DNA of 64,000 nt from DASVTU01 sp036387415 (GCA_036387415.1 DASVTU010000009.1:50113-114112); one strand, 5' to 3'. Counted from the stretch's first letter, positions 19,621-29,191 are shown. Notes: generated from the sequence alone by a model not told the origin. Made by a program: numbers and translations.

Positions 19621-19692
19621 TTTTGTTAACTTCTCATCTCATTTATCTTAAAAGCATACGGTGTCAGAGTAAGTGCCGGTGTGAAAAAAGAT

Positions 19693-19726
19693 GAAGGGCG
19701 TTCAACTCATGAGTTGAACGCCCTTC
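19693..19726 (-). terminator. Terminator: 34-bp perfect palindrome after tRNA-Pro
   Basis: GAAGGGCGTTCAACTCA is followed directly by its complement. On the minus strand the stem is followed by a T-run (complement of AAAAAA near 19684-19688), so it ends the tRNA transcript. It may also stop the convergent TPR gene. Confidence 0.8.
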
Positions 19727-19732
19727 GCTTCA

Positions 19733-19806
19733 TCGGGATGACTGGATTCGAACCAGCGACCTCACCCACCCCAAGGGTGCGCGCTACCAGGCTGCGCCAC
19801 ATCCCG
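19733..19806 (-). tRNA. tRNA-Pro (anticodon GGG)
   Basis: On the minus strand the seven-base acceptor CGGGATG pairs with CATCCCG. The D-arm GCGC/GCGC, the anticodon stem CACCC/GGGTG with loop TTGGGGT, and the T-arm around TTCGAAT all fold. The loop centre GGG reads CCC/CCU proline codons. No CCA is encoded. Confidence 0.95.
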
Positions 19807-19820
19807 TCAAATGCCTTTGT

Positions 19821-19849
19821 AAATTAAGACCCGCCATGAATTTTGTCAA
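19821..19849 (-). promoter_or_regulatory. Promoter of tRNA-Pro
   Basis: On the minus strand: TTGACA (19849-19844), a 17-base spacer, and TAATTT (19826-19821), about 15 bases before the tRNA 5' end. This is the best consensus promoter in the window. Confidence 0.75.
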
Positions 19850-19918
19850 ATCCGGCGGGCGCGACAGGAGGCGAAGTCTGTGTGTTTGAGAGAAAGTTAT
19901 TGGCGTGGAAGCGCGAAG

Positions 19919-20491
19919 TTATTGGCGACGCGTGTCGGGCGTCGTATCGGTCGAGTCGAGGAGGTTCAAGAGTTCGTGTAGGTCTTGACGCAGTTGACGA
20001 ATGGCGGCGCGTCGTTCGTCGGTCATCGGGACGCCCGTTTGAACACTCGCGGGAGATGCGTTGACTTCATCGAAGTTAGCGCGTGATGACGTGACGGCAG
20101 ACGTTGGTTCGATGCTCTGCGAGACAGGAGCGGTGGCGGGAGCGACGTTCAAAGTCGGCGGCGGCGATGCGGTGCTCGCATTGGGCGCGTTGGCGCTCAT
20201 TTCCGGCGTCACGACTTTGAGTTTGCTGGCTCCGCGCAGTTCGCTGGTGAGTTTCTTTTTGGCTCCGGCGATGGTGTACTGATCTTCGTAGAGCAGTTCT
20301 TTGATACGCAAAACCATCTCGACATCGCGTTTGCGATAGGTGCGTTGTCCGGCGCGGTTCTTCTGCGGGGCGAGCATGGGAAACTCCGATTCCCAGTAGC
20401 GCAAGACGTGCGCCTGTACGTCGGTGATGTCGCACACCTCTCCGATTTTGAAGAAGAGTTTTTCGGGGATGGAGACTGCCGCTCGGTTCAT
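19919..20491 (-). CDS. MerR family transcriptional regulator
   Basis: 190 residues. Residues 12-85 form the winged-helix MerR domain (KIGEVCDITDVQAHVLRYWESEF, then the wing NRAGQRTYRKRDVEMVLRIKELL). The segment EDQYTIAGAKKKL is typical of the short HspR/MlrA-like branch. A Pro/Ala/Thr-rich linker at 95-150 leads to a C-terminal helix rich in Leu and Asp that could dimerise. No metal or ligand cysteines are visible. Target genes are unknown. It lies behind the retropepsin-like gene on the same strand. Confidence 0.88.
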   Translation of the reverse strand: MNRAAVSIPEKLFFKIGEVCDITDVQAHVLRYWESEFPMLAPQKNRAGQRTYRKRDVEMVLRIKELLYEDQYTIAGAKKKLTSELRGASKLKVVTPEMSANAPNASTASPPPTLNVAPATAPVSQSIEPTSAVTSSRANFDEVNASPASVQTGVPMTDERRAAIRQLRQDLHELLNLLDSTDTTPDTRRQ

Positions 20492-20684
20492 TCGATTTTT
20501 CGGGTCGCCTCCGTCGAGGCTCGAACCGACCTCGCTCGTCAGTTGAAGTAATTCTTGAATGTGCGCCGCTTAAATCGGCAACAGGAATGAGCCAGCGCCA
20601 TGTTACTCGCGACGCCGAAAGGTGTCAATGCTCTTTCTCTTGTCAGGAACGAAGAAGATGACCTCGCTGCACAAGAAGTCTTTG

Positions 20685-21797
20685 TCAGACGACCTTGATG
20701 CGAATCAGGCGGCTGGCGGGGTCGAAGGTGAGTTGGAAGGGACGCAGAGCGTCGCGTCCGAGCAGGATGGGAGCGTTGGGGCTTGCGCCGAGAAGCAGGT
20801 CGGTCGGCACACGGCGTAGGGCGAGACCGCCGAGATAGACGGTCACTGGCCTGATTCTGCGTGCTCCGATGCGCCCGCCGCCGAGGTCGCGCGTCTCGTT
20901 TCGTTCGCGCCCCTCTTGGAAAACGATGCCGATGGCACGCGCGGCGTGTTCCGTCACGGCGAGGCCGAAACCGGAACCCGTATCGAGCAGGGCGCGGCGT
21001 CCGCCCTTGAGCATGACGAAGGGGCGTCGGCTCTCTGCGTCTGTGAGCCATGCGACGACGGTTTCATCGACTTGCGTGTCGCTTTGACGCAAGGGATGCT
21101 GACGCGGGTCGAAAACACTCATAACGCCGTTCGGTAAATCAAGGACGTAGCCGAGCGGCGAGAGCGTTTCGGTCGGGTCGAGAATGCCGTCTAAACCTTC
21201 CGGCAGACCGTCAGCGACGACGGTTAAACCATTCACCGGAAAGGGGTTATCACGTTCGCCGAATGCCAGTGTGCGTATCCGTGCGCGCTCTCCCCGGTTG
21301 GAACGCTGACCGCTGATGCCGCTGATTCGCAGCGACTCGCCGCCTTCGAGCGCCACACGCGCCTCCCGCGCGACCCGACGCGAGAGGATAGTTGCCCCTG
21401 CTCCGGTATCAATAGCGAAGGTGTATGCGCCGGAGCCGTTAATCCACACCCTCGCAAGCAAGCCTTGCCCTCTAACCTCTTGAAAACGGACGGGTTGTGG
21501 CAAAGTGGCGGGGTTTGGCAGGTTGGTTTGGAGTCGTATGCGACTCGTCCGGTTCTGAGGCCGACTATTGGCTTGAAGCGCTTGATAATAATGGAGTAAG
21601 TCGGAGCGCGATGTGTCTGGTCGTGCGGTTTCGGTTAAAGGGTCGTGCGTGGGCGCGGAAGTTTGTTCGGAAGTGGTTTCGGGCGCATACGAAAGGGCAG
21701 CCGCACTCGTAAGTGAAGCTGCCCGGAGGGTTAAAGCCAGTGCGATGAGGAGGAATGTGACGGCGACGTGCGCCGATTTGTTCCAGACGTGTCTCAT
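20685..21797 (-). CDS. Secreted retropepsin-like aspartic protease, two DTG domains
   Basis: 370 residues from ATG 21797, chosen over 21902 because it gives a standard signal peptide (hydrophobic 11-34) and begins 22 bases after the upstream gene. Two retroviral-type aspartic protease domains are present: FAIDTGAGATI (Asp130) and LLDTGSGFGLAV (Asp272). Retropepsins need two DTG halves, so this single chain could form a complete pseudodimer. Likely periplasmic. Related in design to the gene at 35885-37537. The substrate is unknown. Confidence 0.82.
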   Translation of the reverse strand: MRHVWNKSAHVAVTFLLIALALTLRAASLTSAAALSYAPETTSEQTSAPTHDPLTETARPDTSRSDLLHYYQALQANSRPQNRTSRIRLQTNLPNPATLPQPVRFQEVRGQGLLARVWINGSGAYTFAIDTGAGATILSRRVAREARVALEGGESLRISGISGQRSNRGERARIRTLAFGERDNPFPVNGLTVVADGLPEGLDGILDPTETLSPLGYVLDLPNGVMSVFDPRQHPLRQSDTQVDETVVAWLTDAESRRPFVMLKGGRRALLDTGSGFGLAVTEHAARAIGIVFQEGRERNETRDLGGGRIGARRIRPVTVYLGGLALRRVPTDLLLGASPNAPILLGRDALRPFQLTFDPASRLIRIKVV

Positions 21798-21819
21798 CGC
21801 GCGTTCGAGGCTTGAAAAG

Positions 21820-22458
21820 TTAGTACCTGCGATTGCGTTTGCGTAGCTTGTAGGTGTAGAGCGCGGAACCGCCGCCACCTGCGAGTGCGCCGATGGCTGC
21901 ACCCTTCTTGCCGCCGAGCAATCCGCCGAGAATCGCGCCTGCGCCTGCGCCGCCCGCCACCGTCAGCTTATCGCGGTGTTTCGACCAGAATGAACGCTTG
22001 CGCGGCTGTTCGTAGTCGTAATAGACCTGACGTGCATTGTTGCTGCTGCGCGCATAGCGCGTACGCGTTCGCGTGCGGTCGCGATAGACCACGCGGGTCG
22101 CCGCCGGAGCAGCCGCCGCCACTAAAGTGTTGCCTTTGACACCTTCGCCGCTTCCGACGGTGCGTGCGCCATCGACAAATCCTGCGCGATATGCTTCACG
22201 CTCGTCGTCGGAGAGGTTGGAATCGTCGAGTTTGTTGGTGCTTCCACCGTCCAACGTGCCCGCGACATCGGCGTTGTCAGTCCCGGTGGTCGCATCATCG
22301 GTGCGAGCTGGTGCGACGTTGTTTAGAGATTTGGTGGTTTCGCTTGCGGCAGGGGTTTCGACCCTGTTAGAACTCGGACGCATCACGAATGCGCCGACCG
22401 AACCGCCGAGCAATGCTGCGACCAGAGCCACCGGCAAAATTTTATTATTGAGAGTCAT
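21820..22458 (-). CDS. Envelope protein with glycine-zipper tail
   Basis: 212 residues. The N-terminal hydrophobic segment (7-25) serves as signal or anchor. An acidic Thr/Asp-rich linker follows, then an Arg/Tyr-rich region around 120-150. The last 50 residues are a glycine-zipper (GGAGAGAILGGLLGGKKGAAIGALAGGGGSAL) typical of membrane-inserting or oligomerising tails. AGGAG lies eight bases before the ATG. Probably co-transcribed with the retropepsin gene. Confidence 0.8.
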   Translation of the reverse strand: MTLNNKILPVALVAALLGGSVGAFVMRPSSNRVETPAASETTKSLNNVAPARTDDATTGTDNADVAGTLDGGSTNKLDDSNLSDDEREAYRAGFVDGARTVGSGEGVKGNTLVAAAAPAATRVVYRDRTRTRTRYARSSNNARQVYYDYEQPRKRSFWSKHRDKLTVAGGAGAGAILGGLLGGKKGAAIGALAGGGGSALYTYKLRKRNRRY

Positions 22459-22990
22459 CGGTCAAATTCTCCTTATCTTCCTATTCAAATGAGTGCCTTT
22501 TATTGCAGACGCCAAATAAGTTGGCAAATCGTGTTCCGCGCACGCGCCATTACCGCCGCTTTGCGCGACCGACGCCAAAATCGCCACTATTCTAACGCTT
22601 TTCCTGTAATTCGAGCGATTTGTCGCTAAATTAAAACATTGCAACGAAATCACAACATACCAACTCGCCACCTCTTTACACGATATGGATTGTAAATAAC
22701 CCCAAATGCTCAAAAGCAGGAGACAGGAGGCGGTAGCCAGTAAAAAAAATTGGCGCTTGTTTCTCGTTAAGCGGTCAGCAAAGAGTAGTAGAAAAGCACA
22801 TGAGAGATGCAACAGCATTCGTTTGTTAAGTGCCAATTGAAGACGCACTCAAACGTTTTTAGGGTGGCTACTGGCTACTGTCCGCTGCCAACTGTTTTAC
22901 TGTTTTCCTCTTCGCTGTTGGACGGTATGTGAGTCGAGGGGCTATAATTCGACGTACTCGCGCATAAATTGTTGGAGGTTCAGTGTTTCT
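22459..22990. repeat. Divergent intergenic region with a family-T word-palindrome
   Basis: 532 bases without a gene, between divergent starts. At 22722-22893 lies a loose T element: AGGCGGTAGCCAGTA and GTAGTAGAAAAGC words on the left, CTACTGGCTACTGTCCGC on the right. The right end carries the aminotransferase promoter. 22459-22720 is AT-richer than its surroundings but shows no structure I can name. Confidence 0.65.
22918..22948 (+). promoter_or_regulatory. Candidate promoter of the aminotransferase gene
   Basis: TTGGAC (22918-22923), a 19-base spacer and a consensus TATAAT (22943-22948), about 43 bases before the GTG start. Confidence 0.5.
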
Positions 22991-24163
22991 GTGGCGTCTA
23001 CTTTAACCGCATCGTTTCGCCTCGCCGCGCGTCTGGAACGCGTCGGCTTCTCCGATATTGTCAATATCCGCAACCGTGTCATGGAGTTACGCGCGGGAGG
23101 GGCGAGCGTTTACCAGTTTGAGGGCGGCGAACCGTTTCCTAACACGCCCGACCCCGTCAAAGCCGCAATGACGCGTGCGCTTGACGAAAACAGGACGCGT
23201 TATGCGCCTTCGTCCGGCATCGCCGAACTGCGCGCGGCAATCGCCGCTAAACTCCGCGAACGCAACAGCATAGAGGCGCGCGAGGAAGATGTAGTGGTTA
23301 TGAATGGCGGCATGCAGGGACTTTTCGGCGCGTTTCAGTCGGTTGTCAATCCCGGCGATGAAGTGCTCGTCTTCTCGCCCTTCTGGACGCCCATCAAAGA
23401 CCTCATCGCACACTGCGAAGGCCGCACCGTGCTTGTCCCGACCGCAGAGGCACGGCGCGACGGCTTCATCGAAACCCTCAAACGCTACACAACGCCGCAC
23501 ACGCGCGCCATCTACTACAACACCCCGCAGAACCCGACGGGTACGGTCTTCACACGCGACGAAGCCGAAGCCGTGGCGCGTTTCGCACGCGAGCGCGACC
23601 TCATCGTGATTGCCGACGAAGCCTACGAAGACCTCGTTTACGACGGCGAACATGTCTCCATCGCCTCGCTCGACGGAATGCTTGAACGCACTATCACGTC
23701 GTTTACGCTCTCGAAGTCTTATGCGATGACGGGTTGGCGGATGGGCTATGCCGTCGCCGTCGAACCCTGGATGACGGGCTTACGCAAAACGCTTCTTTAC
23801 TCGACCAACGGCGTCTCGACGCCTTCGCAGTGGGCTGCGCTCGCCGCCTTCAACGAAGTCTCCAACTTCCTCGAACCGACACGCCAAGCCTATCGCGCGC
23901 GACGCGACCTCATTGTCGCGGGTCTCAACGAACTCGGACTCACCTGCGCCGTGCCCGCCGGAGCCTTCTACGCGTTCCCCGATGTCACGCGCATCCACGC
24001 CAACAGCCGCACCGCCGCCGAGATTCTTCTCGAACGCGCGCGGGTCGCTACCGTCCCCGGTATCGTCTTCGGCGAGCACGGCGAAGGACATCTCCGCTTC
24101 TCCTTCTCCACTTCGCTCGAAACCATCGAAGCCGGACTCGATTCGATGCGCCGCCATTTGTAA
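22991..24163 (+). CDS. Class I pyridoxal-phosphate aminotransferase (aspartate-type)
   Basis: 390 residues from a GTG at 22991, with GGAGG about 12 bases upstream. The fold-type I motifs are complete: YNTPQNPTG, IVIADEAYEDLVY, and the lysine of FTLSKSYAMTGWRMGY that forms the aldimine with PLP. The arginine in GHLRFSFS binds the substrate carboxylate. It is closest to the AspC/broad-specificity amino-acid aminotransferase subgroup. Cytoplasmic. The exact amino donor cannot be told. The next gene, thiL, begins just after its stop codon. Confidence 0.9.
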   Translation: MASTLTASFRLAARLERVGFSDIVNIRNRVMELRAGGASVYQFEGGEPFPNTPDPVKAAMTRALDENRTRYAPSSGIAELRAAIAAKLRERNSIEAREEDVVVMNGGMQGLFGAFQSVVNPGDEVLVFSPFWTPIKDLIAHCEGRTVLVPTAEARRDGFIETLKRYTTPHTRAIYYNTPQNPTGTVFTRDEAEAVARFARERDLIVIADEAYEDLVYDGEHVSIASLDGMLERTITSFTLSKSYAMTGWRMGYAVAVEPWMTGLRKTLLYSTNGVSTPSQWAALAAFNEVSNFLEPTRQAYRARRDLIVAGLNELGLTCAVPAGAFYAFPDVTRIHANSRTAAEILLERARVATVPGIVFGEHGEGHLRFSFSTSLETIEAGLDSMRRHL

Positions 24164-24190
24164 GGGATGAGGGATGTGGGATGTGGGATG
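24164..24190. repeat. GGGATG word run at a gene junction
   Basis: GGGATGA, GGGATGT, GGGATGT, GGGATGA follow directly on the aminotransferase stop codon and run into the probable thiL start. It looks like a single arm of the word-palindrome type, without a clear opposite arm. Confidence 0.6.
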
Positions 24191-25344
24191 AAGACGAGGA
24201 CGGGCGACTCATTGGGCAGCCATCCTCTCGACGCCGCGCCGTCGCCCGCAGTGAATTCGATTTCATCAAACGTATCCGTCAGCAGGCACTTCAACGACAG
24301 ACGCTCCGACCACATGAAGCAAGGGAACCATCCGCTTCATCCCGCCGCCTTCACTATTCGTCCCTGCTCTGCGGTATCGGCGACGATGCCGCCGTCATAC
24401 GTGGACGCGCGGGTCACGATTCGCTCATCACCGCAGACCTTTTAGTTGAAGATATTGACTTCCGACGTGCGACGACCGTGCCATACTTGCTCGGTCAAAA
24501 GGCGCTCGCCGTTTCCCTCTCGGACATCGCCGCAATGGGCGCGCGTCCGCGTTGGGCGTTGCTCTCCATCGGAGTGCCGCCCGACATCTGGGACAGCAAC
24601 TTTCTGGAAAAATTCTACGAAGGCTTTTATGCGCTTGCAGACCAACACAGCGTTACGCTCGTCGGCGGTGACCTGTCACGCACGACAGAACGAATCGTGA
24701 TTGATTCAATCGTCGTGGGCGAAGCGCCGCGCGGGCGTGCAGTGCTTCGTTCGGGCGCGCGTCGCGGCGACCGCATCTTCGTCACAGGCGCGCTCGGCGG
24801 GTCGGCTGCGGGTCTGCAATTACTCGAAAGCGGCGCACGTTTGAAGCGGTCTAGCGTGCTGAAAAACAGGCGCAAAGTTTCGCCTACGGTTCAAAAACAT
24901 TCGTTGTCGGGCGCGCGTGAAAAGTTGATGCTGCGTCATCTCTGTCCAAGCCCGCGCGTCGATTGGGGACTGCTGCTCGGCGAACAGAAACTTGCTTCCG
25001 CGATGATTGATTTAAGCGACGGGTTCTCTTCCGACCTCGCACACATGTGCCGCGAAAGCGGCGTCGGCGCACTCATCGACGCCGCACGCCTTCCCGTCAA
25101 TCCTCTGATTGAACAGGCACGCTCCGAGTCGTTCGACGCATCGCGCCTCGCGCTCGACGGCGGCGAGGACTACGAACTGTTATTCACCGTCCGCCCGCGT
25201 AACGCCGCGCGTTTGCCTGACGAAATCGGCGGCGTCCGTGCGACGGAGATTGGCGAAGTGACCGACGCCTCCGATGGCATCAAATTGCGTCACGGCGAGC
25301 GCGTTGAGAATCTTCGTCCGCAGGGTTTCCAACATTTCAAATAG
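24181..25344 (+). CDS. thiL: Thiamine-monophosphate kinase
   Basis: 387 residues from ATG 24181, the start nearest the SEFDFIKRI segment that begins the family's fold; an open frame back to 23734 overlaps the aminotransferase and is not family-like. Motifs: GIGDDAAVI (ATP/Mg site), LLVEDIDF, DIAAMGARP, LVGGDLSRT, AMIDLSDGFSSDL and ALDGGEDYELLFTV. ThiL makes thiamine pyrophosphate from thiamine monophosphate. The gap between SEFDF and GIGDD is longer than usual. A basic insert at about 223-250 (KRSSVLKNRRKVSP and on) looks like an addition. Confidence 0.9.
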   Translation: MWDEDEDGRLIGQPSSRRRAVARSEFDFIKRIRQQALQRQTLRPHEAREPSASSRRLHYSSLLCGIGDDAAVIRGRAGHDSLITADLLVEDIDFRRATTVPYLLGQKALAVSLSDIAAMGARPRWALLSIGVPPDIWDSNFLEKFYEGFYALADQHSVTLVGGDLSRTTERIVIDSIVVGEAPRGRAVLRSGARRGDRIFVTGALGGSAAGLQLLESGARLKRSSVLKNRRKVSPTVQKHSLSGAREKLMLRHLCPSPRVDWGLLLGEQKLASAMIDLSDGFSSDLAHMCRESGVGALIDAARLPVNPLIEQARSESFDASRLALDGGEDYELLFTVRPRNAARLPDEIGGVRATEIGEVTDASDGIKLRHGERVENLRPQGFQHFK

Positions 25345-25374
25345 ACGCGCCGAATTTCAGACAGACGCGCCGAG

Positions 25375-25396
25375 CCGACTGCCGCGTCGGATTTTT
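25375..25396 (+). terminator. Possible short terminator after thiL
   Basis: CCGAC/GTCGG stem with a six-base loop, followed by ATTTTT. The stem is only five pairs. The remaining gap up to 25620 shows a direct repeat of GACGCGCCGA and nothing else I can name. Confidence 0.35.
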
Positions 25397-25620
25397 CGGT
25401 CAAAACTTCGGCCAACAACTCGCTGAAAAAGCTCTCGCGCGGCTCCGGCAGAGACTTTAATTTGACTGGTTGCGCTTCCTTGCCTAGACTCTCCATATAA
25501 GCGCGGGGTCTTGTTTGATAGCGCCCGCAAATCGCGGAACATTTCCGCTCCGGCGTTTGTCAAAATGGTGGCATCAATCGAATCAGTTTTGTCGCGTTTC
25601 GATTTGGAAGGAGCAATAAC

Positions 25621-26118
25621 ATGCAGCATTTGATTTTACGTCTACTCGTCGCCGTCCTGACATTTGGTCTCGGCGTCGCATCCAGCATGGTCTTGAACCT
25701 GTTTCGACCGGCGCAGACAGAAGTCGAGACATCCCTCAGAGCCGAGCGTATGTTGGTCATGACTTCTGACCATACGTATGAGCGTCCGAGCGTCTCCGAT
25801 CCGGTGTTACCTACCGAACGCAAGTCGTACCTTCGGCAAGTCCTTCAGGGCGGCATCTTGAACGGCAAAGCTATCAGCAAGCCGCAACCTGCTTATCCTT
25901 CGACGGCCAGAGCCGCACGCGCTTCCGGTACGGTGGTGGTGGAGATTGTCGTGGACGAAGAGGGCAATGTCGTTTCGGCGCGCGCGGCGTCGGGTCATCC
26001 GCTTTTGCAGCAAGCGGCGGTGGCGGCGGCGCGCGAGGCACGCTTCGCACCGACGCGGCTTTCAGGCCAGCCCGTCAAAGTTTCCGGCGTGATTACATAT
26101 AACTTTGTGCTTGAGTAG
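25621..26118 (+). CDS. TonB C-terminal-domain protein (energy-transducer-like)
   Basis: 165 residues. One N-terminal membrane helix (4-28), a short periplasmic linker, and a TonB C-terminal domain from about 82 (KPQPAYPSTARAARASGTVVVEIVVDEEGNV, then FAPTRLSGQPVKVSGVITYNFVLE). TonB proteins couple the proton gradient to outer-membrane receptors, but here the linker is short and proline-poor, so it may be an atypical or orphan transducer. No ExbB/ExbD is near. AGGAG lies eight bases before the ATG. Confidence 0.85.
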   Translation: MQHLILRLLVAVLTFGLGVASSMVLNLFRPAQTEVETSLRAERMLVMTSDHTYERPSVSDPVLPTERKSYLRQVLQGGILNGKAISKPQPAYPSTARAARASGTVVVEIVVDEEGNVVSARAASGHPLLQQAAVAAAREARFAPTRLSGQPVKVSGVITYNFVLE

Positions 26119-26224
26119 TTTGGCAGACGCAGGGCTGTCGAACGCACTGTGCAGAAATCAGGCGAACGCTTCGCCGTAGAGAACGCGGCGGGGCGTCTGT
26201 GCTTGTGGTCGTGGCGAATGAGTG

Positions 26225-27637
26225 ATGCTTAAATTTTTCAATACGCTTTCCGGTCAACTCGAAGAGTTTCACCCCATCCGCGAGGGCGAGGTGGGGCTTT
26301 ACTTCTGCGGCCCGACCGTCTGGGATTACGCGCACATCGGCAACCTCCGTTCGCTTGGAGTATTCGGCGACACTCTGCGCCGCTATCTCAAATTCAAGGG
26401 CTATCGCCTCACGCACGTCATGAACATCACGGATGTGGACGACCGCATCATCGACCGTTCACGCGAAGCCGGACTGTCGCTCGACGACTACACCGCGCGA
26501 TTCATCGAAGCGATGTGGGAGGATTTCGACGCTCTGGGATGCGAGCGTCCGGACATCGCGCCGCGTGCCACGCGTCACATCCCTGAGATGGTGGAAATCG
26601 TCAATCGTCTCGCCGAACGTGGTCATGCCTACGCGTCGGATGGTTCGTTTTACTATCGCATTAGTTCGTTTCCCGAATATGGCAAGCTCTCGAAAATCAA
26701 CTTCGAGGGCAACATCGTGGGCGCGAGCGAGCGCGTGGATACAGACAAGTACGAGAAGGAAGACGCGCGTGATTTCGCGCTCTGGAAGGCTTCCAAATCG
26801 GCGGACGAGCCGGGTTGGGACACGTCTATCGGTCGCGGTCGTCCCGGCTGGCACATCGAATGCTCCGCGATGTCGATGAAGTATCTCGGCGAGACGTTTG
26901 ACATCCACGCGGGCGGCATCGACCTCGTTTTCCCGCATCACGAAAACGAAATCGCACAATCCGAAGCGGCGACGGGCAAGAAGTTTTCCAACTACTGGCT
27001 CCACGCCGAACACTTGAAGGTGGAAGGCGAAACGATGTCGAAGACGAAGGGTAACTACTACACCTTCCGCGACCTCGTTGCCAAAGGCTACACCGCGCCC
27101 GCCATCCGCTATCTGCTTCTGAGTGTGCCCTATCGCAAGCAACTCAACTTCACGTTTGAGGCTCTGCGCGGCGCGGAAGGCACGGTGGAAAAACTGCGAA
27201 CTTTCCGCACGCGCCTCGCCGAAGCACGCACCGACGCGGGTTCCAATCCCGACATGCAACAGGCGGCGGAACGCGCGCTCCGCGAGTTTGAAGCCGGACT
27301 CGACGATGATTTGAACACCTCCGTCGCTTTAGCCGCGATTCACGATTTGCGCCGCGAAGTAAACACCGCACTCGACTGTCATCAACTCCGACAAGACGAC
27401 CAGCACACACTTCTCGAACTAATCGCACGCTTCGATTCCGTCCTCTACCTCTTCGGCGGCACGGAAGAACAAGCCGCGCTCGATTCCGAGATTCAAGCCC
27501 TCGTCGATGAACGTCAACAGGCGCGTCATCGCCGTGACTGGGCGCGTGCAGACCAAATCCGCGACGAGCTTTCCAATCGCGGCATCACGCTCGAAGACAC
27601 ACGCGACGGTGTGCGTTGGAAACATCGCACAGCCTAA
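26225..27637 (+). CDS. cysS: Cysteinyl-tRNA synthetase
   Basis: 470 residues from ATG 26225. A GTG lies directly before it, and neither start has a strong ribosome site. Class I signature HIGN at 37-40; the KMSKS loop appears as TMSKTKGN. Zinc ligands include Cys28 and the Cys/His cluster in WHIECSAMSMKYLG and FPHHENE. The C-terminal helical anticodon-binding part is complete. It charges tRNA-Cys in the cytoplasm. Confidence 0.96.
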   Translation: MLKFFNTLSGQLEEFHPIREGEVGLYFCGPTVWDYAHIGNLRSLGVFGDTLRRYLKFKGYRLTHVMNITDVDDRIIDRSREAGLSLDDYTARFIEAMWEDFDALGCERPDIAPRATRHIPEMVEIVNRLAERGHAYASDGSFYYRISSFPEYGKLSKINFEGNIVGASERVDTDKYEKEDARDFALWKASKSADEPGWDTSIGRGRPGWHIECSAMSMKYLGETFDIHAGGIDLVFPHHENEIAQSEAATGKKFSNYWLHAEHLKVEGETMSKTKGNYYTFRDLVAKGYTAPAIRYLLLSVPYRKQLNFTFEALRGAEGTVEKLRTFRTRLAEARTDAGSNPDMQQAAERALREFEAGLDDDLNTSVALAAIHDLRREVNTALDCHQLRQDDQHTLLELIARFDSVLYLFGGTEEQAALDSEIQALVDERQQARHRRDWARADQIRDELSNRGITLEDTRDGVRWKHRTA

Positions 27638-27835
27638 TGTTAGAATGCGCTTCGCCCTCCGAGTAAATTTGATGGACGAATTTCGTATGCACGCATTTAG
27701 TCTTCAATTTCTCCGTCCGCTCGACACACGCGCAAACATCTTTGCCGATTAGCTTCGCTCCTCTATTTCCCGCTGTATCTCTTAGTCCTATCCAATCAAA
27801 CTTTGCGTCCTCGCTTTCTTTAAGGAGAAACTTTT

Positions 27836-29191
27836 ATGTCTACTATTGCGCCGCCCAAGCGTCCCGAAATCAAGACCGCCTTGCCAGGCCCCAACGGGCA
27901 GAAAATCGTCGAAGCCGATGCACAATACGTCACGCCGTCTTACCCGCGTCCGTCTTTCAAGTTGGTTGCCAGCCGCGCGCAGGGCGTGTGGGTTGAAGAC
28001 GTGGACGGCAACATCTTTCTCGATTGCAACGCCGGAGTCGCCGTCTGTTCGACCGGCCATTGTCATCCCGAAGTCGTCGCCGCGATACAAAATCAGGCCG
28101 CCGAACTCATACACATGTGCGGCACCGATTACTACTACCAACACATGCCCGACCTCGCGCGCAAACTCGACGAGATTGTGCCCGTGCCTTCGCCGACGCG
28201 CACACACTTCGCCAACAGCGGCACTGAAGCCGTCGAGACGGCGCTCAAACTCGCCATGCATGCGACTGGACGACAAAAGTTCATCGCCTTCTTCAACAGC
28301 TTTCACGGTCGCACGCTCGGCTCGCTGTCGCTCACTTCATCGAAGATAGCGCAGCGCACGGGCTTCAAACGTTCCGCGCTTGACGTAACGCATGTGCCCT
28401 ATCCGAACGTCTTTCGTCATCCGTTCACGGGCGAACAATCCGACGCCGAAACCGTCAGCAGCGCGTGTCTCGATTGGATTGAGAATCGACTCTTCAAAAC
28501 CACGACGCCGCCCACGGAGGTTGCGGCGATTGTGGTCGAAGCCGTGCAGGGCGAAGGCGGCTACGTGCCCGCGCCACGCGAATTCCTCGACGGGCTTCGT
28601 CGAATCTGCGACGAGCATGGCATCCTTCTCGTCGTTGACGAAGTGCAGTCGGGCATGGGACGCACGGGCAAGATGTTCGCGTGCGAGCATTACGACTTGA
28701 AGCCCGACATCATCTGTCTCGCCAAAGGCATCGCATCAGGGTTGCCGATGGGCGCGTGCGTCGCGCGTGCCGATTTGATGGATTGGAAACCCGGCGCGCA
28801 TGCTTCGACCTTCGGTGGCAATCCCGTCGCCATCGCCGCCGCGCTCAAGACCATGGAAATACTCGAACGCGAACTCGTCGCCAATAGTGCCGAGGTCGGC
28901 AACTACATGCAAGAGGGTTTGCGAAAATTGATGCGGAAGCATGATTGCATCGGCGATGTGCGCGGCCTCGGCATGATGATTGGCGTCGAGTTCGTCGAAA
29001 ACCGCGACACGATGAAGCCCGCGCCCGAACTCCGCGACCGCATCGAAACGGAATGTTTCAATCGCGGCCTTATCATCCTCGGCGCGGGCGCGAATACGAT
29101 TCGCTGGTCGCCGCCGCTCATCCTCTCACGCGAAAATGTTGACGTAGCGTTGGAGATTTTCGACGAAGCAATTGCCGCCTGCTGCGCTTAA
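27836..29191 (+). CDS. Class III PLP aminotransferase (acetylornithine / 4-aminobutyrate type)
   Basis: 451 residues with AAGGAG about nine bases before the ATG. PLP motifs: NSGTEAVETALKLA, FHGRTLGSLSLTSS, VVDEVQSGMGRTG, and the Schiff-base lysine in CLAKGIASGLPMGA. The N-terminal region (KTALPGPNGQKIVEAD, then TPSYPR) resembles a subgroup that includes broad amino-acid racemases as well as GABA and ornithine transaminases. No arg genes lie nearby, so the substrate is open. A strong terminator follows. Confidence 0.88.
   Translation: MSTIAPPKRPEIKTALPGPNGQKIVEADAQYVTPSYPRPSFKLVASRAQGVWVEDVDGNIFLDCNAGVAVCSTGHCHPEVVAAIQNQAAELIHMCGTDYYYQHMPDLARKLDEIVPVPSPTRTHFANSGTEAVETALKLAMHATGRQKFIAFFNSFHGRTLGSLSLTSSKIAQRTGFKRSALDVTHVPYPNVFRHPFTGEQSDAETVSSACLDWIENRLFKTTTPPTEVAAIVVEAVQGEGGYVPAPREFLDGLRRICDEHGILLVVDEVQSGMGRTGKMFACEHYDLKPDIICLAKGIASGLPMGACVARADLMDWKPGAHASTFGGNPVAIAAALKTMEILERELVANSAEVGNYMQEGLRKLMRKHDCIGDVRGLGMMIGVEFVENRDTMKPAPELRDRIETECFNRGLIILGAGANTIRWSPPLILSRENVDVALEIFDEAIAACCA

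Noticed and set aside
23734..24180. N-terminal extension of thiL
   Set aside because: It overlaps the aminotransferase gene and encodes an Arg-rich sequence unlike the family.
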